From CALODL01 sp942492115 (GTDB lineage Bacteria > Planctomycetota > Phycisphaerae > UBA1845 > CAIVHJ01), in contig CALODL010000027.1 of the NCBI GenBank assembly GCA_942492115.1, forward strand, positions 1 through 64,000: DNA of 64,000 nt, in the 5' to 3' direction. The notes beneath the pieces were generated by a model. It was given only the letters and a program-made list of their open reading frames with translations, was not told where the DNA came from and did not search any database. The translations under genes were made by a program, and so were the position numbers. Of this stretch, positions 1 to 8,260 are shown in pieces; position 1 is the first letter of the stretch, and each line of letters begins with the position of its first letter.

Positions 1-1
1 A

Positions 2-82
2 GATGTTGATGATCCAAATGCCGTTGCAGGTATACTTGGAAAGCCAGCAAAACTTGAGTTTATTGGACCTGATGATGTCGTT
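2..82 (+). pseudogene. SecD-like gene fragment at window edge
   Basis: Reading from base 2, one base out of phase with the propeller frame, gives DVDDPNAVAGILGKPAKLEF followed by IGPDDVV. This resembles the P1-head segment of the protein-export subunit SecD, where an IGKTAxLEF-type strand is conserved. The frame runs to a stop near 170, but the resemblance ends around base 82, where the propeller-like peptide of the other frame begins. Either this is the truncated end of a secD gene joined to unrelated sequence, or the match is chance. I have only the short motif to go on. Confidence 0.3.
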
Positions 83-1064
83 TGCAGCCGATCAAGCAGT
101 CCCAGAAGCATTCCGCCAATTCTCGACCCCGCTCGTATCGCGCGGCCGTATCTTTATCGGCTCAGCTGACAAGGCGCTCTATTGCTTGGATGCGGCGAAC
201 GGCGAACTTATATTTAAGCATGCCTCAAGCGATTGGGTTCGAGCTCGTCCGGTAGCCACTGAGACGAATGTCTATTTTGCATCCATGAATGGCGACCTGT
301 ACAATATCGACTTCAGCGGCAAGAAGCCCAAAGAGGTCTGGAAAAAGCGTATCGGGAACCACTGGATTTATGCGAACTTGGCATTGGCGGGCAACAACGT
401 CCTCATGAACGACTCGGACCTCTATAGCTATTGCATTGACACCAATAGCGGGGATGTCCACTGGAGGTTCAGCACCATAAAGGCCTTCCACCAAGAAGAT
501 GGCTACCGGATCCTGACCGACCAGATCGCTGGCGGTGGATACTACCAGTCGAAAGCGATCGCCGCCAACGGACAGGTCTTTATTGGAACCCCTTCACGTT
601 TCGTCTATTCCTTGGATGCAGAAACGGGGGCAGAGCTATGGAAATTCGAACTTGGGGCAGCCGTATCAGGAGCGCCTATCTATGACAACGGCAAGATTTA
701 CATAGGGCAACAGGGAGGCGAGGATGATTTCTACTGCCTCGACTCCGCTACCGGAGAACTGATCTGGAAACAGACGATTGGCTGGGTCTGGGGATCTGCC
801 GCCGCATCTGACGGATTGCTATTTATCCCGGGCATTGACGGCATTGTGAACTGCCTAGACGCCAACACAGGCCACATCATCTGGCGCTTTCGCACCGATA
901 AGTCATACCTGATTGCATTTTCGTCCCAGGTTGACCTGCAGCGTCGTCAATTGACCGGCGACCAGGGGGCTGCACCCATTCCGCTCAAGGTGATCATCGA
1001 ACCTCTGGGCATCATGGGCGGCAAGGATATCGAGTTGGATTCGGGAGGCGTTGCTCATCTCTGA
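3..1064 (+). CDS. PQQ-type beta-propeller repeat protein, partial/chimeric
   Basis: Residues about 40-300 consist of repeated units of the PQQ/BamB propeller type: a strand ending in G-x-(I/V)-(F/Y)-(I/V)-G, then (Y/N)CLDA-x-(N/T)G, then a W-(K/R)-F strand (SADKALYCLDAANGEL, SLDAETGAELWKF, CLDSATGELIWK, CLDANTGHIIWRF). Such proteins are scaffolds or quinoprotein-like propellers; no enzyme-specific residues are visible. Real 5' and 3' ends are doubtful. The first ~25 codons overlap a SecD-like frame, and after WRFRTDKS (near 908) the frame runs antisense through the start of an arsS gene, so the last ~50 residues are not propeller. G+C is clearly lower here than in the rest of the window. Probably a fragment whose true ends lie elsewhere. 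Confidence 0.6.
   Translation: MLMIQMPLQVYLESQQNLSLLDLMMSFAADQAVPEAFRQFSTPLVSRGRIFIGSADKALYCLDAANGELIFKHASSDWVRARPVATETNVYFASMNGDLYNIDFSGKKPKEVWKKRIGNHWIYANLALAGNNVLMNDSDLYSYCIDTNSGDVHWRFSTIKAFHQEDGYRILTDQIAGGGYYQSKAIAANGQVFIGTPSRFVYSLDAETGAELWKFELGAAVSGAPIYDNGKIYIGQQGGEDDFYCLDSATGELIWKQTIGWVWGSAAASDGLLFIPGIDGIVNCLDANTGHIIWRFRTDKSYLIAFSSQVDLQRRQLTGDQGAAPIPLKVIIEPLGIMGGKDIELDSGGVAHL
909..1058 (-). pseudogene. arsS: 5' fragment of radical-SAM ArsS-type gene
   Basis: On the minus strand an ATG at 1058 opens a frame starting MSNASRIQLDIL and reaching LQVNLGRKCNQ, the signature leading into the CxxxCxxC cluster motif of the ArsS family (arsenosugar-biosynthesis radical SAM protein, often a selenoprotein and linked to selD-bearing genomes). 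After CNQ the expected ACxxCHVDA does not follow; a stop comes one codon later (frame ends at 903). The gene begins 11 bases after the stop of the glycosyltransferase and probably shares its transcript. Only about 50 of ~300+ residues are present, so it is broken by a real rearrangement or an assembly join at about 909. Confidence 0.6.
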
Positions 1065-1069
1065 CTTAT

Positions 1070-2494
1070 TTACCCCTGGGCGGGTTTTATTGCAAAAAGG
1101 GCGGCGAAGCCGCTCCACGCGAGCCACCCCCATATGATGATATGTTCGATGGCCCGGATTCGCGCCGCCCACGCCGCGGCGCCCTGGTATTCGGCGAACA
1201 GTGCGACATAGAACAGCCCGAACGCTCCCGTCAGGACGATCAGCCACACGGTCGGACGCAGGGTGCCCAGCACCACCAGCGGGACGGCATACCATGGAAA
1301 GCACGCCGGCAAGAGCAGCAGCCAGACGACGAGGACCACTTGCAGCATGGCTGCGACCGCGGCGGGTGTACGCTCGCGCGGGAGCGCGAGCCCGCAGAGC
1401 AATGCGATGAACATGGGAATGATCGCGACCACCGCACGCGACGAATCAAACAGCCAATCGAAGATGACGAATGCACCGGGGTTGTTGATCCAGTGATCGG
1501 AATAGGTCTTGAGCCCTGCGGTCAGTTGTTCGAGACCCACATCGAGTACAGGCAGGTAGCCCACGGCGATCGTTGCGCCCGTCGCGAGCAGGAAGTTGAC
1601 ACAGTTGGCGACTGGCCGCCGTCCGCGCGCCAGTGCGACGGCGCATAAGGGTGCGATGACCAGTGGATAGAGTTTGGCCAGGGTGGCCAGGCCGAGCACG
1701 AGCCCCGCGACCGCAGGGGCAAGCCACGGACGCCGCTGCTTGCGCTCGGGTCGCAGGTCGGCGAGCAGGGGCACGAGTAGAAGGATGAACAGCGCCGGAA
1801 GAACATCGACATGAGCCGAGTTAGCGATTTCCTTGATGACCAGCGGATTCCATGCCTGCAGGAGGCACCATCCGAGCGGTCGTTGAATGACTCTGAGCAA
1901 CACGATCACAAGGGCCAATACACCCAGCTCGATCGCCGTGAAGACCAGTCGAGGGCCGATGATCCGCCATGGGGATATGACGGCCCCCGCTGCAAAGGAC
2001 AGCTGAGCCAGTGGTGGATAGATCGTCGGGACGTCCGGATGGTTGACGAGATCCAGGACCGCAAGTGCCCGATCGCCGCCATCGAGGATCCACTGTGGTG
2101 GTTCCGTCTGCAGCTCCGCCGGCGCGTGCGCGAACGGGTTGATGCCGGCGCGCACCGCCTGGCCGTCGAGCACATAGCGGTAGGCATCGTCACTCTGGAT
2201 CAATGCTGATGGCAGGAAGGCCAATCGCGCGATGACGCCGACGGCTACGATCCACGCCAGGGGCGCGCGGGGCGCATGGCCCCACACCAGCCGGCAACCG
2301 ATGACATAGCCGACGAAAGCGATTCCATAGAGAAAGGCACAGTGGAGCAACGGTCGCGAGGCGGGCGGGAGCGCCGGGTCGAGTTGCCGGCTCAGAATGG
2401 CCATTCCAATCGTCCCGACCAGGACGACCATGCCCGCCCCGCCCCAGATAAGTGGATTGTTGGACGGGCTGCTGCGGGCGGAGTGTGTGGCCAC
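1070..2494 (-). CDS. GT-C/GT87-like integral membrane glycosyltransferase
   Basis: A 474-residue polytopic membrane protein with roughly 10-12 hydrophobic segments. The first periplasmic loop carries IQSDDAYRYVLDGQ, whose acidic pair is typical of the GT-C metal/sugar-phosphate site. NPFAHAP, TIYPPLAQ and LQAWNPLVIKE follow, as in polyprenyl-phosphate-dependent mannosyl- or hexosyltransferases of the GT87/DUF2029 group. The likely reaction is transfer of a sugar from a lipid-phosphate donor on the outer face of the inner membrane; the acceptor is unknown. It starts with GTG, and a TATACT box sits only 6 bases upstream, suggesting a leaderless message. The arsS fragment follows after 11 bases, so it may serve the sugar side of that pathway, which is inference. 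Confidence 0.72.
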   Translation of the reverse strand: MATHSARSSPSNNPLIWGGAGMVVLVGTIGMAILSRQLDPALPPASRPLLHCAFLYGIAFVGYVIGCRLVWGHAPRAPLAWIVAVGVIARLAFLPSALIQSDDAYRYVLDGQAVRAGINPFAHAPAELQTEPPQWILDGGDRALAVLDLVNHPDVPTIYPPLAQLSFAAGAVISPWRIIGPRLVFTAIELGVLALVIVLLRVIQRPLGWCLLQAWNPLVIKEIANSAHVDVLPALFILLLVPLLADLRPERKQRRPWLAPAVAGLVLGLATLAKLYPLVIAPLCAVALARGRRPVANCVNFLLATGATIAVGYLPVLDVGLEQLTAGLKTYSDHWINNPGAFVIFDWLFDSSRAVVAIIPMFIALLCGLALPRERTPAAVAAMLQVVLVVWLLLLPACFPWYAVPLVVLGTLRPTVWLIVLTGAFGLFYVALFAEYQGAAAWAARIRAIEHIIIWGWLAWSGFAALFAIKPAQG

Positions 2495-2790
2495 GCCGCA
2501 AGTATAGCAGGCGGGCGGTCGCAGAGTACTGAGGTCCCGTGGGCGTCCCGTTGGATGTGCGACTCGGCCAGCTCGGGCGCATCAACGGCTGCGAAGCGCG
2601 GTGCGTCGATGGCCTTGATGCGGTCTTTACCGATGGCTGTTGCATCGACTTCAGGTCCGACCTGTTGCGCAGCGAATCCGGACAACGCTCTTGCACGGTA
2701 CCGTTGGGCCACTCCGGCGGCTGCGGCAACGACTGCAAGCGTGGCCAACAACCCTATTCTGACATGGGTGCTCTGCCGGGATGAGCTCAC
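2392..2790 (-). pseudogene. DUF3179-like N-terminal remnant
   Basis: The reading frame opens with a signal-anchor (VRIGLLATLAVVAAAAGVA). It continues with GKDRIKAIDAPRFAAVDAPE, which resembles the start of DUF3179 proteins (xxxDxIPAIDxPxFV). After about residue 75 the similarity disappears, the frame crosses the promoter and 5' end of the glycosyltransferase, and it terminates inside that gene at residue 132. DUF3179 proteins are normally about 300 or more residues, so this looks like a truncated relic upstream of the glycosyltransferase. It could also be a short exported protein ending elsewhere. The assignment rests on one motif. Confidence 0.35.
2501..2506 (-). promoter_or_regulatory. -10 box of glycosyltransferase promoter
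   Basis: Read on the minus strand the hexamer is TATACT, one mismatch from the sigma70 -10 consensus, 6 bases before the GTG start of the glycosyltransferase. No good -35 is visible at 16-18 bases. If used, transcription would begin at or next to the start codon. Confidence 0.4.
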
Positions 2791-2983
2791 GGCCGGGGCC
2801 GGATCATCGAAGAGCCCAGCGGTAGGGGGGGCGTTTCGCTCATGACAACCAGGTGAGTCCCTCGAAGCCGCGGGCTATTGCATGTTTCCCAACGTACCGC
2901 AGGCATGTCGTTTCCTGGTATGCTACCGGGCATTCGCCAGCGGGCGGTGTCCACCCGCTTTCACGAATTATGGAGTTGTTTTC

Positions 2984-4027
2984 ATGACCGGCAGAGAAAA
3001 AAGACTGACCGACTACGCCAGCTGTGCCGGCTGAGCGGGTAAGCTGCCAATGGGCAGCCTGGCGCAGGTACTGCGCGAGTTACCGACGACTGACGATCCG
3101 CGATTGCTCGTGTCCTCGACCGGGTTCGACGATGCGGGGATCTATCGCATCCACGACGACCAGGCGCTGGTCCAGACGGTCGATTTTTTTCCACCACTCG
3201 TCGATGACCCGGAGTCGTTTGGGCGCATTGCAGCGGCGAACAGCTTGAGCGACGTGTACGCCATGGGAGGCGTACCGATTACCTGTTTGAATATCGTCGG
3301 CTTCCCGGACAACGACCTCGACATGCAGGTGCTGGTCGATATCCTGCGCGGCGGCGCCGAGAAGGTCTACGAGGCCGGTGCGGTCGTCGCCGGAGGCCAT
3401 TCGGTGCGGGATGTCGAAATCAAGTACGGACTGTCCGTGACTGGAATGGTTCACCCAGATCGCATCGTGCGCAATGCCGGCGCTCGGGTCGGAGACGTTC
3501 TGGTGCTGACCAAGCCGATCGGCAGCGGAGTGCTGACGACTGCGGTCAAGAAGGGCACTCTGCCCGCCGGCGATCTCGATGAGGCCATCAAGGTCATGGC
3601 AACGTTGAACAAGGGCGCGTGCAACGCCATGCTTGCCGTCGGCCCCAGCGCCGCAACAGATGTCACCGGCTTCGGGCTCATAGGACACGCCTATGAGATG
3701 GCGGAGGGTTCGCAGGTGACGATCGTAATTGAAGCCGACAAAGTTCCATTGCTGCAGCATACACTCGAATTGGCTCGCCAGGGCATCGTGACGCGCGCGG
3801 CCGGTTCCAATCGGGCATACCTCGGTGCGGCTGTGCATGTCGAGGGTGTCGAGGGTACCCTTGTCGACATTCTGGCGGATGCGCAGACTTCCGGCGGCTT
3901 GCTCATCAGCGTGGACGCGGATCGCGTAGACAACCTTCTCGCCGGCTTGCGCCAGAACGATACACCCTGTGCCGCCGTGATCGGCCGTGTTCAGGCGCCA
4001 TCCGCTCATCGCATCCGTTTAGTTTGA
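2984..4027 (+). CDS. selD: Selenide, water dikinase (selenophosphate synthetase), selenocysteine-containing
   Basis: SelD makes selenophosphate from selenide and ATP, the selenium donor for Sec-tRNA and selenouridine. The ATG at 2984 gives MTGREKRLTDYASCAG, then an in-frame TGA (3032-3034), then AGKLPMGSL, continuous with the long downstream frame. The TGA is codon 17 and Lys is residue 20, the positions of the catalytic Cys/Sec and Lys in E. coli SelD. The product is thus a 347-residue selenoprotein, near the family length. Taking 3050 as the start would remove the active site. Further family features include DVYAMGG, GGHSV and the ATDVTGFGLIGH segment. An extended -10 (TGGTATGCT, 2916-2924) lies upstream. 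The gene ends just before the M14-S9 peptidase gene. SelA, SelB and tRNA-Sec must lie outside the window. Confidence 0.93.
3032..3060 (+). promoter_or_regulatory. Bacterial SECIS-like hairpin with Sec UGA
   Basis: The UGA Sec codon is at 3032-3034. Starting 8 bases after it, GCTGCC (3043-3048) pairs perfectly with GGCAGC (3053-3058) around a four-base AATG loop. Bacterial SECIS elements are small hairpins inside the coding sequence just downstream of UGA, usually with a G near the loop apex, and this fits in position and size. It would recruit SelB with Sec-tRNA. Confidence 0.7.
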
Positions 4028-4053
4028 GAACTTCCAGATCGAGAACCACTCCC

Positions 4054-7000
4054 ATGAAGATCCGATTTTTTCTGCCTCTCGTATTCCTGACCGGTTGCGT
4101 GGCCCAGGAGGCCGCTCATGATCACGCTCTCCTGACCGTCGCGGAGCGCAGCCAGTTCAAGGCCACGGCACGCTACGACGAAGTGATGAACATGTGTCGG
4201 GAACTGAGTAAGAGTCCAAACATCGAGTTGCTCGACATGGGCCGGAGCGTTGAGGGGCGGTCGATTCCGCTCCTGGTCTGCGCCGATCCACCGGTGCGGA
4301 CCCCGCAAGAGGCTGCGGACAGCGGTAAGCTCGTGGTCATGGCATTCGGCAATATCCACGCCGGTGAGGTGTGTGGCAAAGAGGCGCTACTCATGTTGGC
4401 TCGCGAGTTGAGTCGCGCGCGGCCACCGCTTCTGGAGAACCTCATCATTCTGCTGGCTCCGATTTACAACACCGATGGCAACGAACGCATGGCGCCGGAC
4501 AATCGTCCAGGGCAAAACGGCCCGGCTCAGGGTATGGGCCAGCGGGCCAACGCTGCCGGTTTGGATCTCAATCGCGATTGGGTCAAAGTTGATGCGCCCG
4601 AGACGCTGGCCATGCTCGACCTGTACAACACGTGGGACCCGGCGGTGATCGTCGATACGCATACGACGAACGGCTCGTGGCATCGTCTGGCGTTGACCTA
4701 CGCTGCCCCCAAGCATCCGGCGACACATAAATCGATCATCGAATATACCCGTGACACGATGTTGCCAGAGGTCAAGCGTGGTGTGGCCGCAAGCAGCGGA
4801 TATGCCACTTTCTATTACGGCAACTTCAACCGCGAACGTACCCAGTGGATCACCTACCCTGCCGGGCCGCGTTTCGGAACGCCCTATCGTGGGTTGCGTA
4901 ATCGCATCGGCATTCTGTCCGAAGCCTACGCTTATGCGACCTACGAAGATCGGGTACGTGCGACCCTGGCCTTTACGCGCGAGTGCTTCGCGTATGCTGC
5001 TCGACATCAAGATCACATTGCCCGACTCATCGACGAGGCCGACGCTGCGACGGCTGGTGCGGAACCCGGCACGCAGATCGCCATTACCTCGACCCGGGTC
5101 GCTTTCGATGAGCGGGTTACCATTCCCGGCTACATGGGGCAGGGTGACATACCGCGAGATTACACGGTCGAGCACCATGGGTTGTTCGTCGCCGACGAGA
5201 CCGTTTCCCGTCCCTTTGCCTACCTCGTTCCCGAGGACCAGGTTTCCGCTCTGGCCAACCTGCACGCCCATGGTGTGCGTCTGCAAGCGCTGAACACAGA
5301 TCTCGAGCTCGATGTCGAGGTCGATCGCATCACGACGATCGATCGTGCGGAACGTGCATTTCAGGGCCACCACCTCGTGACGGTCACGTACGACCGAAAC
5401 CCGGATCGGCGAACAATACCGGCGGGGACCCGCGTCGTGCCCTCGGGGCAGCCGTTGGGTAACCTGATCAGCATGCTGCTCGAGCCGGGCAGCGAGGATG
5501 GCCTGGTCACCTGGGGCTTCTTCGATGATGCACTGGCTACGGGACAGGATTATCCGATCATGCGCTTGCCCTACGAGGCAGCGCTGGATGTCGTTGCTGT
5601 CGCCCCGCGGTCCGGCGCATCACGGGAACCTCTGACCTTTGAAACCGTGTATGGGCGTGGGCGCGTTGACTTCGGCGGTCGGCCGGCGACGCCCACCTGG
5701 TTGCCGGATGGCGAACACTACGTGCTCAACGGGCAGCGCATCCATGCTGTCAGTGGCGATCCGGCCGCACACGAGAATCAGGATGCCATGGTATCGGCGT
5801 TGTCGGCACTGGATGGGATCGATGTGGCAGACGCCGAGCGCATGGTCGAGCGCGCCCGCAGGCAACTCGACGATACCCGGACCGCTGCGTTCCTCGTCCA
5901 CGACGACGATCTGTACTACCTGCGGATCGACGGCAGTACGGCCCGACGGCTGACGCACTCCCCGGACGAGGAGGAGGAGTTAGCGTCCTTTGCACCAGGC
6001 GGTCGTCATCTGGCCTTCGTGCGTGGTGACAATCTGTTTGTCGTCGACGTCGAAACGGGCATCGAGCAAGCTGTAACCAACGAGCACGTGCCGCATATTC
6101 GGAACGGCAAGAATGATTGGGTGTATTTCGAAGAGCTCTACGGTCGCAGTTGGCGTGGCTACTGGTGGAGCCAGGACGGGCAGGCATTGGCCTTCTTTCG
6201 CTTCGACGATTCCGAGGTTGGGACCTTCACTGTCGTGGATCACGATCTGCCGCCACAGGTTACTGAAATCACGGCCTACCCCAAGTCCGGGACACGCAAC
6301 CCGACGGTCACCTTGCACATTGCCGAGATCGCAGATGTGGCACCGCGATCGGTTTCGCTTGCTGCTTACGACGATACGGACATTTTGATCAGCGGCGTGG
6401 GCTGGGCGGCCGGCAATGGGCCCATGTTCTTCTACGTCCAGGATCGTATTCAGTCCTGGCTCGACTTCATGATCTTGCCGCGTGGCGCCACCGAGCCGCG
6501 CAAGCTGTTTCGCATGGAGACTGCTGCGTGGACCGAGCCGCCACTCGATCCCCATTTCTTGGCTGACGGTTCGATGCTGCTGACCAGCGAGGACAGCGGT
6601 TTCCGCCACCTGTATCGCTATGCCGGAGATGGGCGGCGCCAGGTAACGCTGACGTCGGGAGAATGGGAAGTTCGTAAGATCCACCATGTTGACGACCAGT
6701 GGGTGTACTTCACGGGTACACGCGACAGTGAGATTGCTGACAATCTGTACCGTGTGCCTGTGGGCGGTGGTTCGATCGAGCGTCTGACCTGGCGCCCGGG
6801 CAACCATGCCATCGACTTCAGCCCGAATGGGCGTTATTTCATCGACACGCACTCGAGCCTGTTGCGCCCACCGCAAGTTCATTTGCATGCCGCCGACGGT
6901 GCCGAGTTGCGTGACATCGATCTCAACCCGGTCGAAGCGCTGCAACGTTATCGTGTGCGTTCGCACGAACACCACGTCATCGCAACGCCGGACGGGTTCG

Positions 7001-7713
7001 GGCTGCACGCACTGTTGTTGATGCCGCCCGATTTCGACCCTCGGCGTACGTATCCAGTCTGGTTCATGACCTATGCCGGCCCGCACGCTCCGACGGTCCG
7101 CGATTCATGGAGCACGCGGCGGATGATCGATCAGTTGCTTGCCGAGGCGGGCATCATCGTGTTTCGCTGTGATCCCCGGTCGGCGAGCGGCCGGGGCGCT
7201 GAATCGGCGTGGACCGCCTATCGCCAACTGGGCGTTGTTGAGATGGGCGATATTCGGACGGCCATCGAGTGGCTCAAGGCCAAGCCCTATGTCGACGGCA
7301 CCCGCATCGGCATGAGCGGCCACAGTTACGGTGGTTACATGACCGCCTATGCGATGACCCATAGTGACTTGTTTTGTGCCGGGATTGCCGGGGCGCCCGT
7401 GACCGATTGGCGCAACTACGACACGATCTACACAGAACGCTACATGAGTACCCCGCAGGATAATCCCGACGGCTATCGAGTGTCCTCGGTGACGGAGGCG
7501 GCTGCGGATCTCCACGGACGCCTCCTCATTCTGCACGGAGCACGAGACGACAATGTGCACTTGTCGAACACGATGCAGCTGGTCGATGCTTTACAGAAAG
7601 CGGACAAGGACTTCGAGTTGATGATATACCCGCGCGCACGACACGGGCTCTTTGGTCGGCATTACAACCGTTTGCGGCTGGAATTCATCAAGCGCTCGTT
7701 GCTCGACAATTAG
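4054..7713 (+). CDS. Secreted M14 carboxypeptidase - S9 dipeptidyl-peptidase fusion lipoprotein
   Basis: A 1219-residue exported lipoprotein (signal FFLPLVFLTGC, Cys 15) that fuses two peptidases. The N-terminal third is an M14 zinc carboxypeptidase: HAGE gives ligands His102 and Glu105, VDTH gives His203, and ILSEAYAY supplies the catalytic Glu290. A DPP-IV type beta-propeller follows, with the DWVYFEELY stretch that anchors substrate N-termini. It ends in an S9 alpha/beta-hydrolase with GHSYGG (Ser1091), HGARD (Asp1165) and ARHG (His1197). Both sites look intact, so one periplasmic or surface polypeptide may trim peptides from both ends. The ATG at 4054 is preferred over a TTG at 4024 because it begins the lipoprotein signal. 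It lies 26 bases after selD. Confidence 0.88.
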   Translation: MKIRFFLPLVFLTGCVAQEAAHDHALLTVAERSQFKATARYDEVMNMCRELSKSPNIELLDMGRSVEGRSIPLLVCADPPVRTPQEAADSGKLVVMAFGNIHAGEVCGKEALLMLARELSRARPPLLENLIILLAPIYNTDGNERMAPDNRPGQNGPAQGMGQRANAAGLDLNRDWVKVDAPETLAMLDLYNTWDPAVIVDTHTTNGSWHRLALTYAAPKHPATHKSIIEYTRDTMLPEVKRGVAASSGYATFYYGNFNRERTQWITYPAGPRFGTPYRGLRNRIGILSEAYAYATYEDRVRATLAFTRECFAYAARHQDHIARLIDEADAATAGAEPGTQIAITSTRVAFDERVTIPGYMGQGDIPRDYTVEHHGLFVADETVSRPFAYLVPEDQVSALANLHAHGVRLQALNTDLELDVEVDRITTIDRAERAFQGHHLVTVTYDRNPDRRTIPAGTRVVPSGQPLGNLISMLLEPGSEDGLVTWGFFDDALATGQDYPIMRLPYEAALDVVAVAPRSGASREPLTFETVYGRGRVDFGGRPATPTWLPDGEHYVLNGQRIHAVSGDPAAHENQDAMVSALSALDGIDVADAERMVERARRQLDDTRTAAFLVHDDDLYYLRIDGSTARRLTHSPDEEEELASFAPGGRHLAFVRGDNLFVVDVETGIEQAVTNEHVPHIRNGKNDWVYFEELYGRSWRGYWWSQDGQALAFFRFDDSEVGTFTVVDHDLPPQVTEITAYPKSGTRNPTVTLHIAEIADVAPRSVSLAAYDDTDILISGVGWAAGNGPMFFYVQDRIQSWLDFMILPRGATEPRKLFRMETAAWTEPPLDPHFLADGSMLLTSEDSGFRHLYRYAGDGRRQVTLTSGEWEVRKIHHVDDQWVYFTGTRDSEIADNLYRVPVGGGSIERLTWRPGNHAIDFSPNGRYFIDTHSSLLRPPQVHLHAADGAELRDIDLNPVEALQRYRVRSHEHHVIATPDGFGLHALLLMPPDFDPRRTYPVWFMTYAGPHAPTVRDSWSTRRMIDQLLAEAGIIVFRCDPRSASGRGAESAWTAYRQLGVVEMGDIRTAIEWLKAKPYVDGTRIGMSGHSYGGYMTAYAMTHSDLFCAGIAGAPVTDWRNYDTIYTERYMSTPQDNPDGYRVSSVTEAAADLHGRLLILHGARDDNVHLSNTMQLVDALQKADKDFELMIYPRARHGLFGRHYNRLRLEFIKRSLLDN

Positions 7714-7720
7714 CGCCGAC

Positions 7721-8257
7721 TCAGACAGGTAGTGTGATATACGGGTACGCCGCATAGTCGTGCGCGAGTGGATCGATTGCGACGCGCGTCGTCCAGTACG
7801 TGTCGACACGTGCGTACCAATCCATGATATCCAGACCCATGATGACGGCTTGTGGAGCCGCGGCGCAGGTCTGTTCGAGGTGGCTCCGGCTGGAGGCACG
7901 CAAGCTGATGACGCCATCCATGCGTTGCAGCTCAAGTTTGAGGTGGCAGGCGCCTGCTTGAATGAGCGTCTGCAGGAACTGCCCCTGATAGCCTTTCTTG
8001 TCCGTGAGTTGCCACAGGCCCTCCCAGGCTTCGTGTGCCTCCCACCAATACCCGTGGTTGTATAGATCACAACCATAGAGGTAGTCGTCACTGTCGCGCC
8101 AGGCTTCTGCAGTCCTGTACTCGACCGGTGCGTGCGGTTGACCGGGTGAATGGTAGCTGTGCCCGTCGGCGTGTGCAGTCGGGTGCGGATGCCGTCCCGG
8201 CCTGAAGCGGTACGGCGGAAACGGTGTAGGCGAATAACGTGTGAACGTCGGAGGCAT
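7721..8257 (-). CDS. DUF309 domain protein
   Basis: A 178-residue soluble protein. Residues about 60-125 match the DUF309 helical domain: YNHGYWWEAHEAWEGLW, then a glutamine- and alanine-rich helix (FLQTLIQAGACHLKLEL). The EAHExWE motif is characteristic of the family, whose biochemical role is not established. A Pro/His-rich N-terminal stretch of about 45 residues precedes it and is probably disordered. It ends 7 bases from the convergent peptidase gene and starts 3 bases after the stop of the small membrane protein upstream, so those two form an operon. Confidence 0.75.
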   Translation of the reverse strand: MPPTFTRYSPTPFPPYRFRPGRHPHPTAHADGHSYHSPGQPHAPVEYRTAEAWRDSDDYLYGCDLYNHGYWWEAHEAWEGLWQLTDKKGYQGQFLQTLIQAGACHLKLELQRMDGVISLRASSRSHLEQTCAAAPQAVIMGLDIMDWYARVDTYWTTRVAIDPLAHDYAAYPYITLPV

Positions 8258-8260
8258 CGA

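Noticed and set aside
3..1064. PQQ propeller as a quinoprotein dehydrogenase or part of the cytochrome system
   Set aside because: Only repeat strands are visible, no catalytic Asp or metal site. It lies 36 kb away at a doubtful junction.
3050..4027. SelD starting at ATG 3050 as an ordinary Cys/other enzyme
   Set aside because: That start removes the conserved active-site segment. The upstream ATG reads through a UGA at exactly the catalytic position and restores the family N-terminus.
3080..7086. Long antisense reading frames (309, 328 and 368 residues) across selD and the peptidase
   Set aside because: They mirror real genes with clear motifs, lack ribosome sites and family features, and arise from G+C-biased codon use.
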